From Epiperipatus broadwayi (taxonomy: Eukaryota > Onychophora > Udeonychophora > Euonychophora > Peripatidae), in assembly GCA_028023455.1 (NCBI GenBank), contig JAQFVV010000056.1, positions 3,844,001 to 3,908,000 of the forward strand: a stretch of DNA of 64,000 nucleotides, written 5' to 3'. The notes beneath the pieces are model-generated. The model made no database searches. It was not told where the DNA came from and worked only from the letters and a program-made list of their open reading frames with translations. Below, piece by piece: positions 38,858-51,869 of this stretch. Both the position numbers and the translations under genes were made by a program. The number at the start of each line of letters is the position of its first letter. Position 1 is the first letter of the stretch.

Positions 38858-39510
38858 TAAAAGTTTGTGTTGATGTTGTTTTAGTTGTATTTATATGTTT
38901 AGACTATTTTCATCATCTAATATGAGTATTAAATGTCTTTAGAAAAATTTAACTTTATTTAAATATTCCAAATACATTCAACTGTTAGTAATAGCACACA
39001 GGTTAGTATATGCACAATGTTTCAAGAGGTATTATTCTCCTTTCTTCTTTAGGTGTTGCTGGCCTGACCAGTGAGCATGGGAATCAAACCTGGATTCTTA
39101 GATTTTTGACTATTGAATTTTAAGGCAATAATGGCAAGCAATCCCATAAGTCAACCCAGTATGACTATACATAATGTATGGAAACCACTAAACAATTTTG
39201 CTCTTAGGAAAAAGTGGAGAAATCAGGAGAAACCTCATAGATAAGTATATGAAATTTCTGCTTACTGTTGCCTTATACTCAAGAATCTAAGGGTCCAGAT
39301 TTGATTTCCATGCTAGTACTGTTATTGGTCAGGCCAAAAACATCTGAACAAGAGGGGAGAATAATACCTCTCAAAATGCTGTGCACTTATTAACCTGTGT
39401 GCTATTACTAACAGATGAATGTATTTGGAATATATAAATAAAGTTAAATTTTTCTAAAAACATTCAATACTCAAATTAGATTGTGAAAATAGTCCAACTT
39501 ATAAATACAA
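38858..39510. mobile_element. Foldback element with tRNA-like centre, older copy
   Basis: The left arm (about 38,860-39,130) begins AAAGTTTGTGTTGATG...GACTATTTTCATCATCTAAT and includes CATTCAACTGTTAGTAATA and GGTATTATTCTCC. It recurs inverted at about 39,235-39,500. The inner arm ends carry tRNA-like box-B words (GGAATCAAACCTGG and its mirror CCAGATTTGATTTCC). It is the same family as 58,989-59,732 but more diverged, with a central region that no longer pairs well. It interrupts a minus-strand coding relic. Confidence 0.65.
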
Positions 39511-39544
39511 TTATTTAAATATCTGTTATTATTTATGATATTTT

Positions 39545-40320
39545 CTACATTTTTATTTAAGGAGTCATTTTTTTCATTTTTCTACTGATTTCTATGGCTT
39601 CTAATTTACTAACAGGATTTAAATTAGCTTTAGATATACTATCTTTGTCATTTGAATAAGTTTTAGATTCTCTAAATCTAACATTGGGTATGGCTTCTGT
39701 TTCAGCTCTGATCTTGTACATCAATTTAGTTTGCAAATCTTATTCATTTGCCTCATTTCAGCTTTGATGTCATTTTGAGACATTTTTACCCTTTTTGCTA
39801 AAATTTTATGGTCTTCTTTAACTTTATAAAATTTCACATCAATATCATTTTTGAATTTCTCAATAACCTTATTTAATTGGAATTCCATACTATCTAACCA
39901 GTTATTTACTATTCTCAACTGATCTTTCCATTAATAATTGGATTTATAGTTTTTCTTCTAAAATACTGAACTTAATATCAGACTCATTTTTATAACTATT
40001 TAAATTACTCTTGATCTCATTGAGTTTCTGGTTAGAATAACTTTTGGCTTCTCTACAATTTACTTCAAGCTACTCTATTTTACCCTTAATTTTGTCAATG
40101 TCAATTCAAAAAGCATCATATTTTTCATTTAATTCCTATATAGCCTTATTTCTAGTACTATCAATCTTAATAATATAAACTCCTTCTTTAAGTCTCTGAT
40201 ATCTGAGTAGCATCAAATTTAGGCTCAAGCTTATCGAATTTCTACTAAATTTTCTAAACATTTGTGCTAGTTGCTAATGAATATCTGGATGTGCTACATT
40301 TTTGGACCTGCCAAAAGATT
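39545..40320 (-). pseudogene. Coiled-coil protein relic (retroelement ORF1/gag-like)
   Basis: Minus-strand frames with a few stops read as a long lysine- and glutamate-rich coiled coil. Examples are ELNEKYDAF, DIDKIKGKIE, KLNEIKSNLNSYKNESDIKF, and the open frame 39,721-39,918 with MEFQLNKVIEKFKNDI. Such coiled coils occur in LINE ORF1 and in gag-like proteins. No zinc knuckle or RNA-binding motif is visible to decide between them. Confidence 0.45.
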
Positions 40321-41039
40321 ATCATTAGAACTATCCATACTGCTAGCTAAGAGTTAGTAAAAAAAAAAATTAAATTCAATACAATATACCAATGAATACA
40401 TAAACCCTCTAAGATTTAATATTATTATAAAACTTATTTAAACATCCACCTCTTGGCATCGGTATCAATCTTGATCATCCTGAAGAGAGAAACATCATTT
40501 TACACACTGCAAATATGAAATTAATTAGTCTTATTACCATTATTGAGCATTTAATTTATTTATGGAATGCAATTTCTTTTAATTATATTGACATTACTAC
40601 TCTATACAGTTGTCATCAAAGTTCCAAGATGATATGAAAAAAAATCATTACCTACTTTATTATCAAGATTACAAAATAATCAGTGTCATCTTGTAAGGTC
40701 ACATTAAACTTTTCTTAATCAAATTGAGTACAGAACAATATTTGTAATAATTCGATAATTCAACAATGAATTTACTCCTAAATAAAATTGTGTGCTACCC
40801 AATTGCAGAATTTATTTAAGTGGAATATCTTAATATCATGCATTTGAATCAAAATATCATTGGGCTGAATATTATTGGTCCACAGGTTGAGCACCAAAAA
40901 TTATAATCAGACATGAAGAAAACAAACAAATCAAAGATTAAACTAAAATTTGATCCCCACTTGAATTTTTAATCATATATAAGAGGAATAACACTTTATC
41001 ATGAAAATTATACACTAAATCTAATGTTTATTAAGAATT

Positions 41040-41465
41040 ATTTACTCTATCAATATCACTAATAATAAACTGATACTATCCTTTTTAAATAGTTATGTGT
41101 ATCTGTAAATATACTAGAATCAGAAAGATCTTAGGATATCCTCATAACTTTAATAATATTATCTCAGAGTATTCTTATGCATATACCAAATATCTATAAT
41201 TGTGTATATAATGGATGTATAACTCTTAATAAAATGTAATGTGTTTTATATTTAATAAGGATCAGCAAGTTATTTTTCACTCTAAGATTACATTTGTTTG
41301 GATTAAATACTTATCTCTGAGTTCTTAATAAAATGTAACAATTAAACAGATTTATTCTTGATATGATTAGGATAGCAAAGGAATTTTATTGTATCTACTC
41401 ATATCAACAAATTCAGTATTAAAGTGGAAATGGTGTTAGTGAATTAACTAAAGAATATTACTTGT
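41040..41465 (+). repeat. Dispersed repeat, copy 2 of 2
   Basis: Second copy of the repeat at 31,996-32,420, same orientation, with many substitutions and small gaps. Its right edge abuts the minus-strand RTE LINE relic. Confidence 0.7.
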
Positions 41466-41479
41466 AAAATTGTTGTCAA

Positions 41480-43460
41480 AATTTTTGAAATATGGAATCA
41501 CCCTGTCTACACCTTATCAATGTTAATATTTTTAGTATTATTATTTTATCTTATAATTGCTGTTGCATTTTGATAAATATTTTTTTAAAATACAACAATA
41601 TCCCAGATTTATATATTATTGATCCAATAGTTAATGTAAAAATGCTTATATAATCAAATGCTTTTTCATAATCTAGGAAATCAAAAGCATATTGGCAACT
41701 CATATTCATTAGTATTTTGTATAACTTCACTCAATACTTTGATACAATCCATTGTGTAAAAGCTTTTTTAAAATCCTGCTTCTTCTTTTGGTTCATTAAA
41801 ATCCAAAACTTGCTGTAGACATATAATTTACCTCAGTAAAAATTTTGTGTAGAACTGATAAAAAATTAGTAGGTAAGTAATTTCTAATAACATTTTCATC
41901 ACTTTTTTATTTTAATCATCTGGTATATTTTTATCATTTAGACAGTTAGTATATTACATTCCCAACAATTTTTCTATTTCTTTGTCTACTTCTTTTAGAA
42001 TATTGATTGTAATTCCATCATTTCCTGGAATTTTTCCTTTCGTATAGATTTAATTGCAAGAAAATTCTGGGCAATTCAGAAGATGCAGTAATTATAAGGG
42101 ATATTTTGTTTTCTTGTTTTATATTAATATGTAAATTTTTTTAAAATTCTTCTACACATTTTATGATGTCATCTCACTTTTTAACAGCAAATCCATCTTT
42201 TGTTTTTATTGTAGAAATAAATTTTCTTCCAAAACCAAAATGTTGTTTTACATTTTTGAAACTTTTATTATTTTCTATAGCTTTCCTTACTAATTTACAA
42301 TTATATTTTCTTATATCCTTTTTTATATCATTTTACAACACTCTAGATATTCAGTTCTCAATGAATCATTTTTAAAGGTTTTTATATGTTTTTTTTCTTT
42401 ATTTATCATCTTATTTCAGTAGAAAATTTACTGGAAAATTACTATTCTTTTGTATCAGCTATCTTTATTGTAGTTTTTAATAGCATCTTTATTGTAGTTT
42501 TTAATAGCATATTAATTATAGAAATTGTGTTCAAATCTGAATCATGTTCAAAAGTTATTAATATTTTAAAATGATTTGCAAATGTTTTTGAAAGTTGGGA
42601 TATCAATTTTGAATCATGTATTTTAAATAAATTTTGTCTATCTAGTTTTGCATTAACATGTATTTTACATCTCACCAATTGATGATCACTTTCTATGTTG
42701 AATCTATTAAAAAAATTACAATCTTGAAATACATATTTTCTGTTTGATAAAGTATACCATTTTAGGATATCTTCATTTGGATGCTTCTGTGTTCATTTCT
42801 ATTTAGAATTTTTTTTCAAAAAATAATTATTAATATATTTTTTTTTTTTAAAAAAAAAAATCCACAAACTTGTGTTCTCTTTTATTTCTGCCTTCATAGT
42901 GAAATTTACTCACAGCACATTCAATAATTTTTCAATTCTAGTATTAAAATCTTCTGTAACAATTTTGAAATATTGTTTGATTTGATCAGAAGCATTGTAT
43001 ACATTCATATAAAACATCCTCTAATTCTTCATCACAATGAGAACTTCTTGGGTAATAAGCATGAATTATCTGCATTTGGTATTTTCCCATTAAACTGAAT
43101 AACTAATCTTGGAATTTTGTCTGATATATCATCAATCTCCATAATGTTGTTCTTCCACTTTTTACTTATAATAAACCCCAATCCATTTGTGTTTTCAATA
43201 TTTGTGTTTTGTATACATCTCCACTTTTTAAATCAACTGTCTCTTCATCTTTTTTTCTAATTTCACAAAATCCAAAAATGTTTCATCTAATAATGACATT
43301 TCTTACAAATTATACAGTCTTCCTTCATTTGAAAGTTATCTGCAGTTGTAATGACTTAAGTAAAAAGTCATTATTGAATGGTAAATCTGGGTCCACAGTC
43401 AGAGGATTTTTAGCACTCTCCACCTTTGACACTAATGATTGTTTTTGCAACAACTTTGTA
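41480..43460 (-). pseudogene. RTE-type LINE relic with endonuclease and reverse transcriptase
   Basis: Read on the minus strand, from right to left. Near 43,300 WDIFGL-like FGFCEIRKKDEETVDLKSGD, then GFIISKKWKNNIMEIDDISD followed by KIPRLVIQFNGK, and AYYPRSSHCDEELEDVLYE, all in the order of the RTE endonuclease. Near 42,030 KIPGNDGITINILKEV is the reverse-transcriptase entry block. Near 41,770 FNEPKEEAGF, VLSEVIQNTNEYELPICF and DFLDYEKAFDYI (first catalytic aspartate) follow, and near 41,540 CRQGDSI. Many stops and frameshifts make it inactive. A 24-bp tandem duplication lies within it (42,463-42,510). The plus-strand frame 43,209-43,619 is its shadow. Confidence 0.75.
42463..42510 (+). repeat. 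Two tandem 24-bp units
   Basis: CTTTATTGTAGTTTTTAATAGCAT occurs twice without a gap, inside the RTE relic. Confidence 0.9.
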
Positions 43461-43879
43461 GCTCTTAGAAATAAAGGCCATACTTTAGTTTTTTTTGTCA
43501 TAATTGTAAATATCTATTTTAAAAAAAGTTCTTTCATATACATATTTATTCTACCTTCAAAATCTCAATTAATACGAAATATCAGCCAACCAAAAAGAAT
43601 GATCATGATGTTTTTGTAATTTATTTAGTAATATATCTAAATTAAATTCAGGCATTTTCTGATTCTTTGGCAAGAGTTTAGTAAATGCCAATACTAACTC
43701 ATGTTTATGATTTTTCTGAATAAATACTTGCCTTTTTAAAAAAATACACGTACTGATTTATGATATGACTATTTAAAAATAATTTTTTACTTTTATTATG
43801 TTGAAATAGTTTGCATCTGTAATTTTAGCATACATTTAATGTGATATGAAACTTTAAAAAAATCATGAAAAGTCATATC

Positions 43880-43982
43880 ACAGTTCAGTGATAGCACATC
43901 TGTCTACCATGCCATTGAATTATGTTTGAATTTGGATTAAATAACCATGCCAATGAATTATGTTTGAATTTGGATTAAATAA
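43880..43982 (+). repeat. tRNA-like relic with tandem 38-bp duplication
   Basis: CAGTTCAGTGATAGCACATC resembles a D-arm/box A, and TTGAATTTGGATT resembles a degenerate box B. The 38-bp unit beginning CCATGCCATTGAATTATG occurs twice back to back (43,907-43,944 and 43,945-43,982) with one difference, so the box-B part is doubled. Confidence 0.55.
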
Positions 43983-45313
43983 AATAGACATTTCATAGCT
44001 TATTGCTACCATGGGTTGTAAAAACATTAATACAGTTATATATATATATATATTAGCTTCTTTGTTCAAAGGTAGATAGAGTAATTCGGTAGCAGAGTAC
44101 TATGATTAAATGACAATTCTGTCCTTAATCATCAATATATAAGTTTACCATTTAATTTTAAGTTATATTAGAAATAGTGATTTATTCTATTTCCAAAAAT
44201 ATAATCATAATTTACATTATCTATAAATTATTTGTTAATATTGTTTTTTTAAAGTTATATTTATAGAAGAGGGCATTTACACAATTTCAAAATAACTACA
44301 AGTGCTCTAGATTGGTAGATACTGGAACTCAAGATCCAAAAATTGAAATTCCACTTTATCTCTTCATCACTTCTGGTATTCAAAGTTGTTATGAACTCCC
44401 AAGTAAATTAATCATTTCATTATTTATTTTTGAAACTAGATACATTAAATGTTGTAGTAATATTGAATTATTATTGATCTGTTTAAGAAGCTTTGAGACA
44501 ATGACAAAACTATCTAAGATAGGGAGAGACTAAAGTATCTTGAAGACTCAAAATAGTCAGATGAAAAAATAAGGTAGATGGATTTGAGCTGCGATGCTAT
44601 TCGAGAATATTTCTAATTTTTATTATTGTCATAGAATTAGTAGGTTTGTTTTAGAAGAAATTGAAGTCAACAAGAAATTGTCTGTAATAATAGAAAGATG
44701 TCATATTTTCATTACAATGAGAGTATATGCAATATTGTAGAAAAACTTATCATTGAAAACAAAGTAGATTATTCTCCACATAATTGTTATTCATTGTGAT
44801 GGAAAAATTATATTAGGCAAGTCATTGGAGATGGGTTCCATAAGATGTTAAATGAACACCAAAAGTATGATGAAGTATTGAAGAAAAATATATACTTACA
44901 TCCTTCGAATGTTTGATTTGGTGATGGATCTCTAACAACACATATGCTTAATAAAATGAATAAAAAATTAATAATTGGTATTTTCACAAATATAAATAAC
45001 ATTTTATATAATGTAATTAACAATTACTTATTTTCAAACATATTTAAGCTAATATTAATTTTAACATACACAAACTTCTGCGCGCGTGCATACACATGTA
45101 TTATTATAGAGTTGATGCTGTTCTGTTTTTAAGATTGTTAAAGTTTTAAACTATTATTATTTTGATATTGTTGATATAATACAATTACAGTCATTTTGTT
45201 TGGATGCGATTTTATTATAAGCAGGTTCTATTCTTTCTTCTCTTTTTGCTTTCATCTTAAAAAAAAAAAAATATTAATAACTTGTTCCACAATAGACTTG
45301 GCTTCACTTGAAT

Positions 45314-45637
45314 ATGGGATATAATATCTTCATTTATGGCAGTGCACAGTGTTTTGTTGGGTCTAACAACAGAAAGGCAACCAGCGGCAGAGACGACTCA
45401 ACTTCTATGAATAAATTTCTAAAAGAAAGCTTTATAAATGTCAGTTTCGACCAAACACTGATGGAATCGATTTCACGCGAGACCAAACGCCAGCGTCCAC
45501 AAACAAACTGTTCAGTTCTTTTAGAAAACGGCAACATTGCTTACTCAGGAAAAATATTTCTGCAAGTTCCGATGAAACGTTTTTCTAAGATATTGTGTTA
45601 CATTTCCTTTAGAAAGAACCACCAAAACTGTAGATGA
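45314..45637 (+). CDS. Candidate 5' exon, unrecognised
   Basis: A 107-codon open stretch from ATG at 45,314, with more CpG and balanced composition than its surroundings. It encodes a polar peptide including SGRDDSTSMNKFLKESFI, DQTLMESISRETKRQRPQ and SVLLENGNIAYSGKIFLQ. An inner ATG at 45,407 is an alternative start. Possible donors are GTCAGT near 45,440 and GTAGAT near 45,632, neither strong. The minus strand is also open (45,334-45,537), so orientation is uncertain. It lies upstream of the split gene at 51.9-62.1 kb and could be its first exon, but no phase-consistent strong link was found. Confidence 0.3.
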   Translation: MGYNIFIYGSAQCFVGSNNRKATSGRDDSTSMNKFLKESFINVSFDQTLMESISRETKRQRPQTNCSVLLENGNIAYSGKIFLQVPMKRFSKILCYISFRKNHQNCR

Positions 45638-46469
45638 CAACCATTTCTTCTTTTTTTTTTCCATCGTCTTTTGAAATGGAAGACTTTGTTCAATTTTTAG
45701 AGAAGGATATAGAAACCACTCAAGTGGAAAAATAATTAAAAGTGGATAATATGCCTTTGAATAAGAACACTCAACTTTTATTTATCTATAAGATGGAAGG
45801 GGGCGATGAAAGTCTCCCACTATTATGAGATCGTCAGAATTTATTAACCCTTTATATAACAATCATTTTAAAACACTCTAACAATCAATTTGTTTTTATA
45901 TTTATTAATCTTTCATTCTGTCTGCTCATTCAATGAAACTAACTTTCGTTAAATTTATTTACTTGATACTTTTATGATAGCTTTATTGGTTGGTTTCTTT
46001 GCTGTAATTTATTTATGAAAAAAATTAATTAAGGCTGACAATATTTCCATTTAAAAATGTTTTTATATTTAATTTCCCATTAGTTTATAGAAATAGGATG
46101 TTTATTTAACACTTTTTATCTATTATCATTTTCTCTTTTTTTTTCTTTACTGTTACTTCGATACTTTGATTAGCGTACCTAAAATATTTTAATTAACGAA
46201 AAAAGTTTAGAAAAAAGTTTTTTTAGTTTTCCCGCCATTTTTTTAAAAATTACGTTCTCTAATGACATTGTTGACTTCTGATTTATTAAATTTGTTTAAA
46301 ACAAAACAATTTAAATATATACAAATAAAGGCAAAATGTAAAACTTAAGCAGGAATAATAAACTTCCATTAAATTCCTAATTTTCAATCTTATAGAAGTC
46401 ATGGTTAAAAAATGAACCGAAGATCACATATATCCAAGAGATACATGTCTGAACAGTACGTGCTGATAT

Positions 46470-46487
46470 GCGGGTGGGGGGGGGGGA
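46470..46487 (+). repeat. G-run
   Basis: GCGGGTGGGGGGGGGGGA, a long guanine run unusual in this AT-rich DNA; a second G-rich stretch (TGGGGGAGGGGGT) lies at about 46,708-46,720. Both are potential G-quadruplex pieces. Confidence 0.8.
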
Positions 46488-46689
46488 TTAAAAATCTTGC
46501 AAGCGTGTCTTTATATAATAAAATACGTGATTTTTTAAAATTTATTTTTAATCTAGAAATTATTAAACAAAAAAAAAATATAAAAGTGTAAAGTTGTTGA
46601 TCAAAAAATTGTAACAACTGTTTTATATATCCAGAGATCTAATGTCTGAAGCTATTCTAGAGCCTCTCTGAATAGTGCCAAAGCACAAA

Positions 46690-46805
46690 ACCGTTAGTCA
46701 GACGTTTGGGGGAGGGGGTCCTAACAGATATTTTAAATGCTTTCTCTGGTTAAGTATTTATTACAAAGCTTGTTGAGAAATTAGCAATGCTCATTGTTTA
46801 TATTC
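46690..46805 (+). repeat. Dispersed G-tract repeat, copy 1
   Basis: The ordered words GTCAGACG-TTTGGGGGAGGGGG, ACAGATATTTTAAATGCTTTCTCT and ACAAAGCTTGTTGAGAAATTAGCAATGCTC recur, reverse-complemented, at 55,266-55,365. It is a fragment of a short non-coding mobile repeat. Confidence 0.65.
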
Positions 46806-46983
46806 TTTGTGAGTTTGTGCTGGAATACGAATAAAAGAAACACTGCAAATTAGTTTTTATCAGTATATATAAAATCCATGTAAATATATGTTTGTTCTTA
46901 AGCTGTCAGGTATCATATTTCCAACCAATTAAAAAAAAACTATTATATTTGTTCATAATGCTGTCAAATTCACAATTGAAAAA

Positions 46984-47070
46984 TCGAGTGGTCGAGAAGT
47001 CAGCGACGGCTGCTTTACAAGCAGTTGTCCCGGGTTAGCGGGTTCGCTTCCCGGCTGATGCTATGACACA
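46984..47070 (+). repeat. tRNA-derived SINE head, family A, copy 2
   Basis: Box A-like GTGGTCGAGAAGTCAGCG, anticodon arm GGCTGCTTTACAAGCAGT, a variable-arm-like CCCGGGTTAGCGG, box B GGTTCGCTTCC at 47,041-47,051 and the shared end GGCTGATGCTATGACAC. An A/T-rich tail follows. The long variable region suggests a type II (Leu/Ser-like) tRNA ancestor. The 5' half does not pair with the 3' acceptor-like end, so it is not an intact tRNA gene. Confidence 0.75.
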
Positions 47071-47074
47071 AAAA

Positions 47075-49060
47075 TTTTTTTTTTTTTATAAATAAATAAC
47101 TATACATAAGTAACCCGTAATTTATATTATGAACATTTTATGCAAAGGAAGTAATTTCAATCTTTAAATTTAATAATCTGTAATTTTTATTACAAAGGAT
47201 ATTTTATGTGGAGGTAATTCCACCATTAAAAAACATAATTTTTTTTATGAAGCAGTTATCCATAATGCTGTCATATTTACATATCAAATATAACAGGTAT
47301 ATTTAAAAATTTAAACTTAAATTTAGATTTATTAAAACATTGTTGGGTAGAATTCTGAAATATACCAAGCAGGCTGGATTGTTCCAAACATTTTTTTTTC
47401 AATTTTTCAATTGTGAATTTCTCACATTTATTTATATAATATTAAAATCTTTTGTTTAATTTACATTAAATCTTAAAAAAAAATGTTAAAGCAACCAACT
47501 AAAAAAAAGAATGGCTTTTTCATATGTTGAGTACATCTGGTTATACAATAAAATACATGATGTTTAAATTATTTTGAGTTAAAATCTAGAAATTATTTTC
47601 ACAACTACACCAACCCTGACTTTAGACTTTGCAGTATCTTTCAGAAACAATTTACTATTGAATATTACATATTCTTATGTAACAAAGCTATTACCAAACT
47701 TATGGCTTAATTATTATGATTTAATATTAAATGCATGCAAATGAACTTGAATATGTACAACTGACATATGTAACAATATTTTTTAAAAAAGTTTGTTTGT
47801 ATCTCTCAGATCAATCATGATTTTTGAAGCATTAATTTTGTTATTACTTTTTGTTTGATTGTAATGCCAGTAACATTGTAACATTTTATTTATTTAAAAT
47901 TGTTAATAATTATTTTAATTTTTATTTTTATTCATAAGTAGAAAACAAAACAATTTTTAAATAGCTAATTGCAGAACAAAGTCATATCCAACAAATCCTT
48001 ATAAAAGAACCATGAAAGAAAAAATAGCAGCTCATTAGGCTTCCCAATTCCTAGGTAATTAGGGTTTGATTAATATTTATCTTTTTTTCTACTATCTGAA
48101 AATGATTGCACCCATTGACCAATCAAAATTTGATAATTAACTGGATTGGCTTATAGGCCATCTGTTTGAAAAAAACAACAACATATACTCAAATTTGGTA
48201 TTAAAATTTCAAAAAAGATGTTTAAGTTTTATGCCATCTGAATTCATTTTAAGTCACAAGCATAGAATTAAAAAAACAGAAGAAAGAATAAAACCTATTT
48301 ATGATAAAATTGTATCCCAAGAAATTTACTACATTACAGAACACTGTATTTCTTATCTGAGAAGCTGCCAATTTACTTAACCATTGCTGGGTAAAAAAAT
48401 ATTGAATATAATTGTTTTAGATTTCATCAGTATATCTCCCATCTTAATTCCCCCATGTAATAGTCAACCAGAACTCAAACTCCAATCCCCCTCTCTTACT
48501 ATCCCTCTCTCACTTTGCATGCATTTTGCAAAACAATCTTTCTCTTATTAAATGGATTAGAGACATCATAAACTTAGATCTTTATATTGATAATTTGATA
48601 TTTTTTATTACAATACTCTTTAAATTGTCCTTATTCTTTGAGATATTAAAAGTGGACAGAACAAGTTCTTTCTTTGTGAGACAGTGGCATCATAAAAAAA
48701 TTATCCCTTGGGCAGATTCATGTGTTTGATACTTTTAACTCCTCTACTGAGTGAAGATTATTTGTGAAATGCATTCAAGACAGATATGAGATGATTTGAA
48801 TTTCTATGCTGGTGAATGAATGGAGTTAAAATGATAGTTGAACTAATATCTTTACCGTGCAATGATTATTCTCACTTCTATAAGGAATTAAAAGCAAATA
48901 AATCCAGTTCCTGCATTGTAATAAAAAATATGTAGGACTTTACATTTTAAAAAATTAAAATGTTTTTTTAATTTTCTAAATTTTTGAAATTAACATTGCA
49001 ACTGTTTAGTGCAATAACCATTACAATGCATCTCATGACAAAAAAAAAGTTATTAGTTTT
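47075..49060. other. AT-rich stretch, no gene supported
   Basis: The direct words CATAATGCTGTCA recur at 46,953 and 47,263. The part 48,195-48,760 includes two short open frames and a C-rich segment (48,470-48,510). It may be an old element relic, but no family motif was found. Confidence 0.4.
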
Positions 49061-49080
49061 TATTATAAGCAAATATGAAA

Positions 49081-49592
49081 TCTTTGTCTTGTGTTGTGAC
49101 TTGCGAGCTACCTATACAGTCATCATTACATCAGATTGACTGTTATATAAGCATTCTAAATGCACATGCGAAAAGATTTCAACCTTTCACTTTAATTATG
49201 AACTGCTTGCACTTAATAAATAATATTCAAATACATTACTGTAAATTTCATAAGCTCTGAAAATATTATTTTCTTGTAAATCAAAAGATTTCATCTTGTT
49301 GATTTAGAAATAATATGCAGTGAGTTAAATGTGAAGATGTTTAAAAGCTTTATGCTCTTAAGTCAAAATACTTCAGACTGGCTTATATATGTAGAAATTT
49401 AGGTAAAGAAGAAGGTGGAACCACCTTTTTCTTATAAAATCTTTGTCTTGTGTTGCAACTTGTGAGCTACCTATACAGTCAATATTATATCTGATTGGCT
49501 GTTATATAAGCATTCTAAATGTGCATGTGAGAAGGTTTCAGCCTTTCACTTTAATTATGAACTGCTTGCACTTAATAAATAATATTTATAAG
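49081..49592 (+). repeat. Direct repeat of about 150 bp in two copies
   Basis: 49,081-49,240 and 49,440-49,592 share TCTTTGTCTTGTGTTG, GAGCTACCTATACAGTCA, TGTTATATAAGCATTCTAAATG and CCTTTCACTTTAATTATGAA at high identity, spaced about 360 bp. A perfect small palindrome, AAGAAGGTGGAACCACCTT, lies between them near 49,409-49,427. Probably a local tandem duplication. Confidence 0.8.
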
Positions 49593-50890
49593 CAAATATA
49601 TAATTACAATTTATCAATTTAATTATCTAAGCATTTTATCTTTTATACTTCATCATTATTAATTTTTGTTGTAAGGAGTTTGAAGGGAAAAAACTGATAA
49701 GTTTTACTACTAACAATATCTTAATGTGTATAATATATATTTTTTAATATTTGTACTTTAAATATATATTTTAGTCATTTAACATGTCTGTTTATATTCT
49801 AGAGTTGATGAAAATTTATGCTGAACATTATTTTATTTTCAGTTAATTATTTTTGGGAATGTTGTAATGTGTATTAAATTTGTATACTGTAGATATAAAT
49901 ATTTAAAAATGTCCGTAAGCTTTATATTTAACAGAGTGTATTTACATATGAATATTGAGTAATATTTTTTATTAATGAATTTGTTTATATCGTAATATGC
50001 ATACGAATTTTGAACTAACTTGTATATAAGTGTATATACAGTATTTATATCTTTAAAATATCTTTGCTGTATGTATCTGTATTTCAATCTTATATTACAC
50101 AGTGTTTGTTGTATTGATACTTTCCAATCTCCATGAAAAGTCTTTGAACCAGTAAACTGGATGCTGGGTCCTATTGCAATTGTATTATGCTAATAAAACA
50201 AGAATAAAAAATAAATAAATTATTTAGCATATTTTGTATACATAAAATTATTAGTCATCAAATTGAGTCAGTTTCCACAAGTTACTTTAAATTATTTTCC
50301 AATGACTATCATCTTTTCTTATTTTTAAAATCATCTATCAAATTCTTTTTTTTTTTTTCTATCTTTGGGTGTGTGATTTTTTTACAAATGTGTTTAACCT
50401 AATTCGCCCTCTTATTAAATAAACATTTTTTCCCCCAATTTTCAAATAGCTTTTTCTTTTTAATTTTATTCATTCGACCAATTTTTTTTATACTTTTTTT
50501 CAAACGCTCACATCAAATTATTCTAAGCATTTTTCCTGAGCAGTTGGGCCAGTGTAAGAGTTGATGACTTAAGAGTTCATACCCCAGATAAAGAAAAATG
50601 TAATTACTTGAATGAAATTATTGATGTCAAACTTGAATTTTTTATAAAGTGTAAAATAGTGTTTAAGTAACTTATTTAAAGATCTTTTATATAGGAATAG
50701 TGAAGAAAATGATATTAATCAGCAGATTTTCCAATTACTGGCTTGTTAGGGTTTAAATAGTTTTCAATTCTTATTTTATCCTCTAGATTTTACTGGTCAT
50801 TATTGGATGATTCATTGAAGTTGCTACAGGTTGTTCTACTTATAAGAAAAATATTGACTAATTAGATTTAAAAAAATCAATTTTAATATG

Positions 50891-50955
50891 ATCAGGGTTT
50901 AAACTTAGGTCTTAAGACATGGACATGAATGCACAGCTATTGCACTTAGTAGTTA
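50891..50955 (-). repeat. tRNA-like relic
   Basis: On the minus strand, AAGTGCAATAGCTGTGCATT leads through CATGTCCATGTCTTAAGACC to a degenerate box B AGTTTAAACCC. It resembles the relic at 1,644-1,710. Confidence 0.4.
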
Positions 50956-51869
50956 TTATACTGTATAATATATATATATATTATGTTTGCTTTTATCACT
51001 GCATCCTATCATATATATATATGATATTAAGTTTAAGTATCGAAAAATAATGTGTAAATGAAGTTAAATTGTAACGTGTGTTATATGGCTCTTGAAAAGT
51101 GCATGTTTCATATGTATCTATAGTTTGGAAGTTTGGTCTGATGTCTGGTTTGATGAAATTGTTGTGATAGAATTGAGCTAAAGGTAAGTGATACACTGAT
51201 AAAATCAAAACTTATAATGCATATTATCGTGCAATGATTATGCTCTTTTCCACAAGGTATTTTTTAAAAAAATGGATAGAATTTGTCCCTATCTTGCCCA
51301 AAATTGATGTAGTGAAAGATTAAGATGCACTGATAAAAAACAAATGACATATATAATATATGCATATATGAGTTTTAATGGTTTTGTTTAGTTTAGTACA
51401 GCGGAAACTCAAGAGATAAAGATTTTTAGGTAGATTTTCATTAAGTGAAATTTTAAAAAAAATCGAATCGCTCAATTGATTGGAAATATCATGTTCAGCC
51501 TATCTTTTTTGACGCTTGAATATCATATGACTTTTTAAGCAATTAATCCTATGACTTTTTATTTATCTATAATTCTAACTACTACTTTATACAAAGCAGC
51601 ATATTTAATAAGCTATTTTTAAAAATTTATATTCAATCGCCTATAAAATAATCTTTTTTTTTTTTTATTAAAAAATATTTAATCATTATAATTTTCTTCT
51701 ATTTTTTTCTTTAAATATATTAATCTTTAGAAATCTTAACCTTATGATACTCAGTATTACATTCGTTCATTCATATGTATGAGTTTACAGGATTTCTTTT
51801 ATTTAAAAAATGTATCTTTTGGTGTTAAATATTGTTGAGAATATAAGCTAAGAATATAAAAATTAGCAG

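Noticed and set aside
43209-43619. 136-codon plus-strand frame
   Set aside because: It lies antisense to the endonuclease part of the RTE relic, whose minus-strand reading has clear motifs.
44080-44150. tRNA-like segment with GGTAGCAGAGTA
   Set aside because: Box B is too degenerate to separate from chance.
46984-47070. Functional tRNA gene
   Set aside because: Box B is good, but the acceptor stem does not pair and similar copies with the same 3' flank recur, which fits a SINE family.
51134-51183. Strong donor AAAG|GTAAGTG preceded by LEVWSDVWFDEIVVIELS
   Set aside because: That frame hits TAA just before the donor, and no other frame is open back to a usable acceptor.
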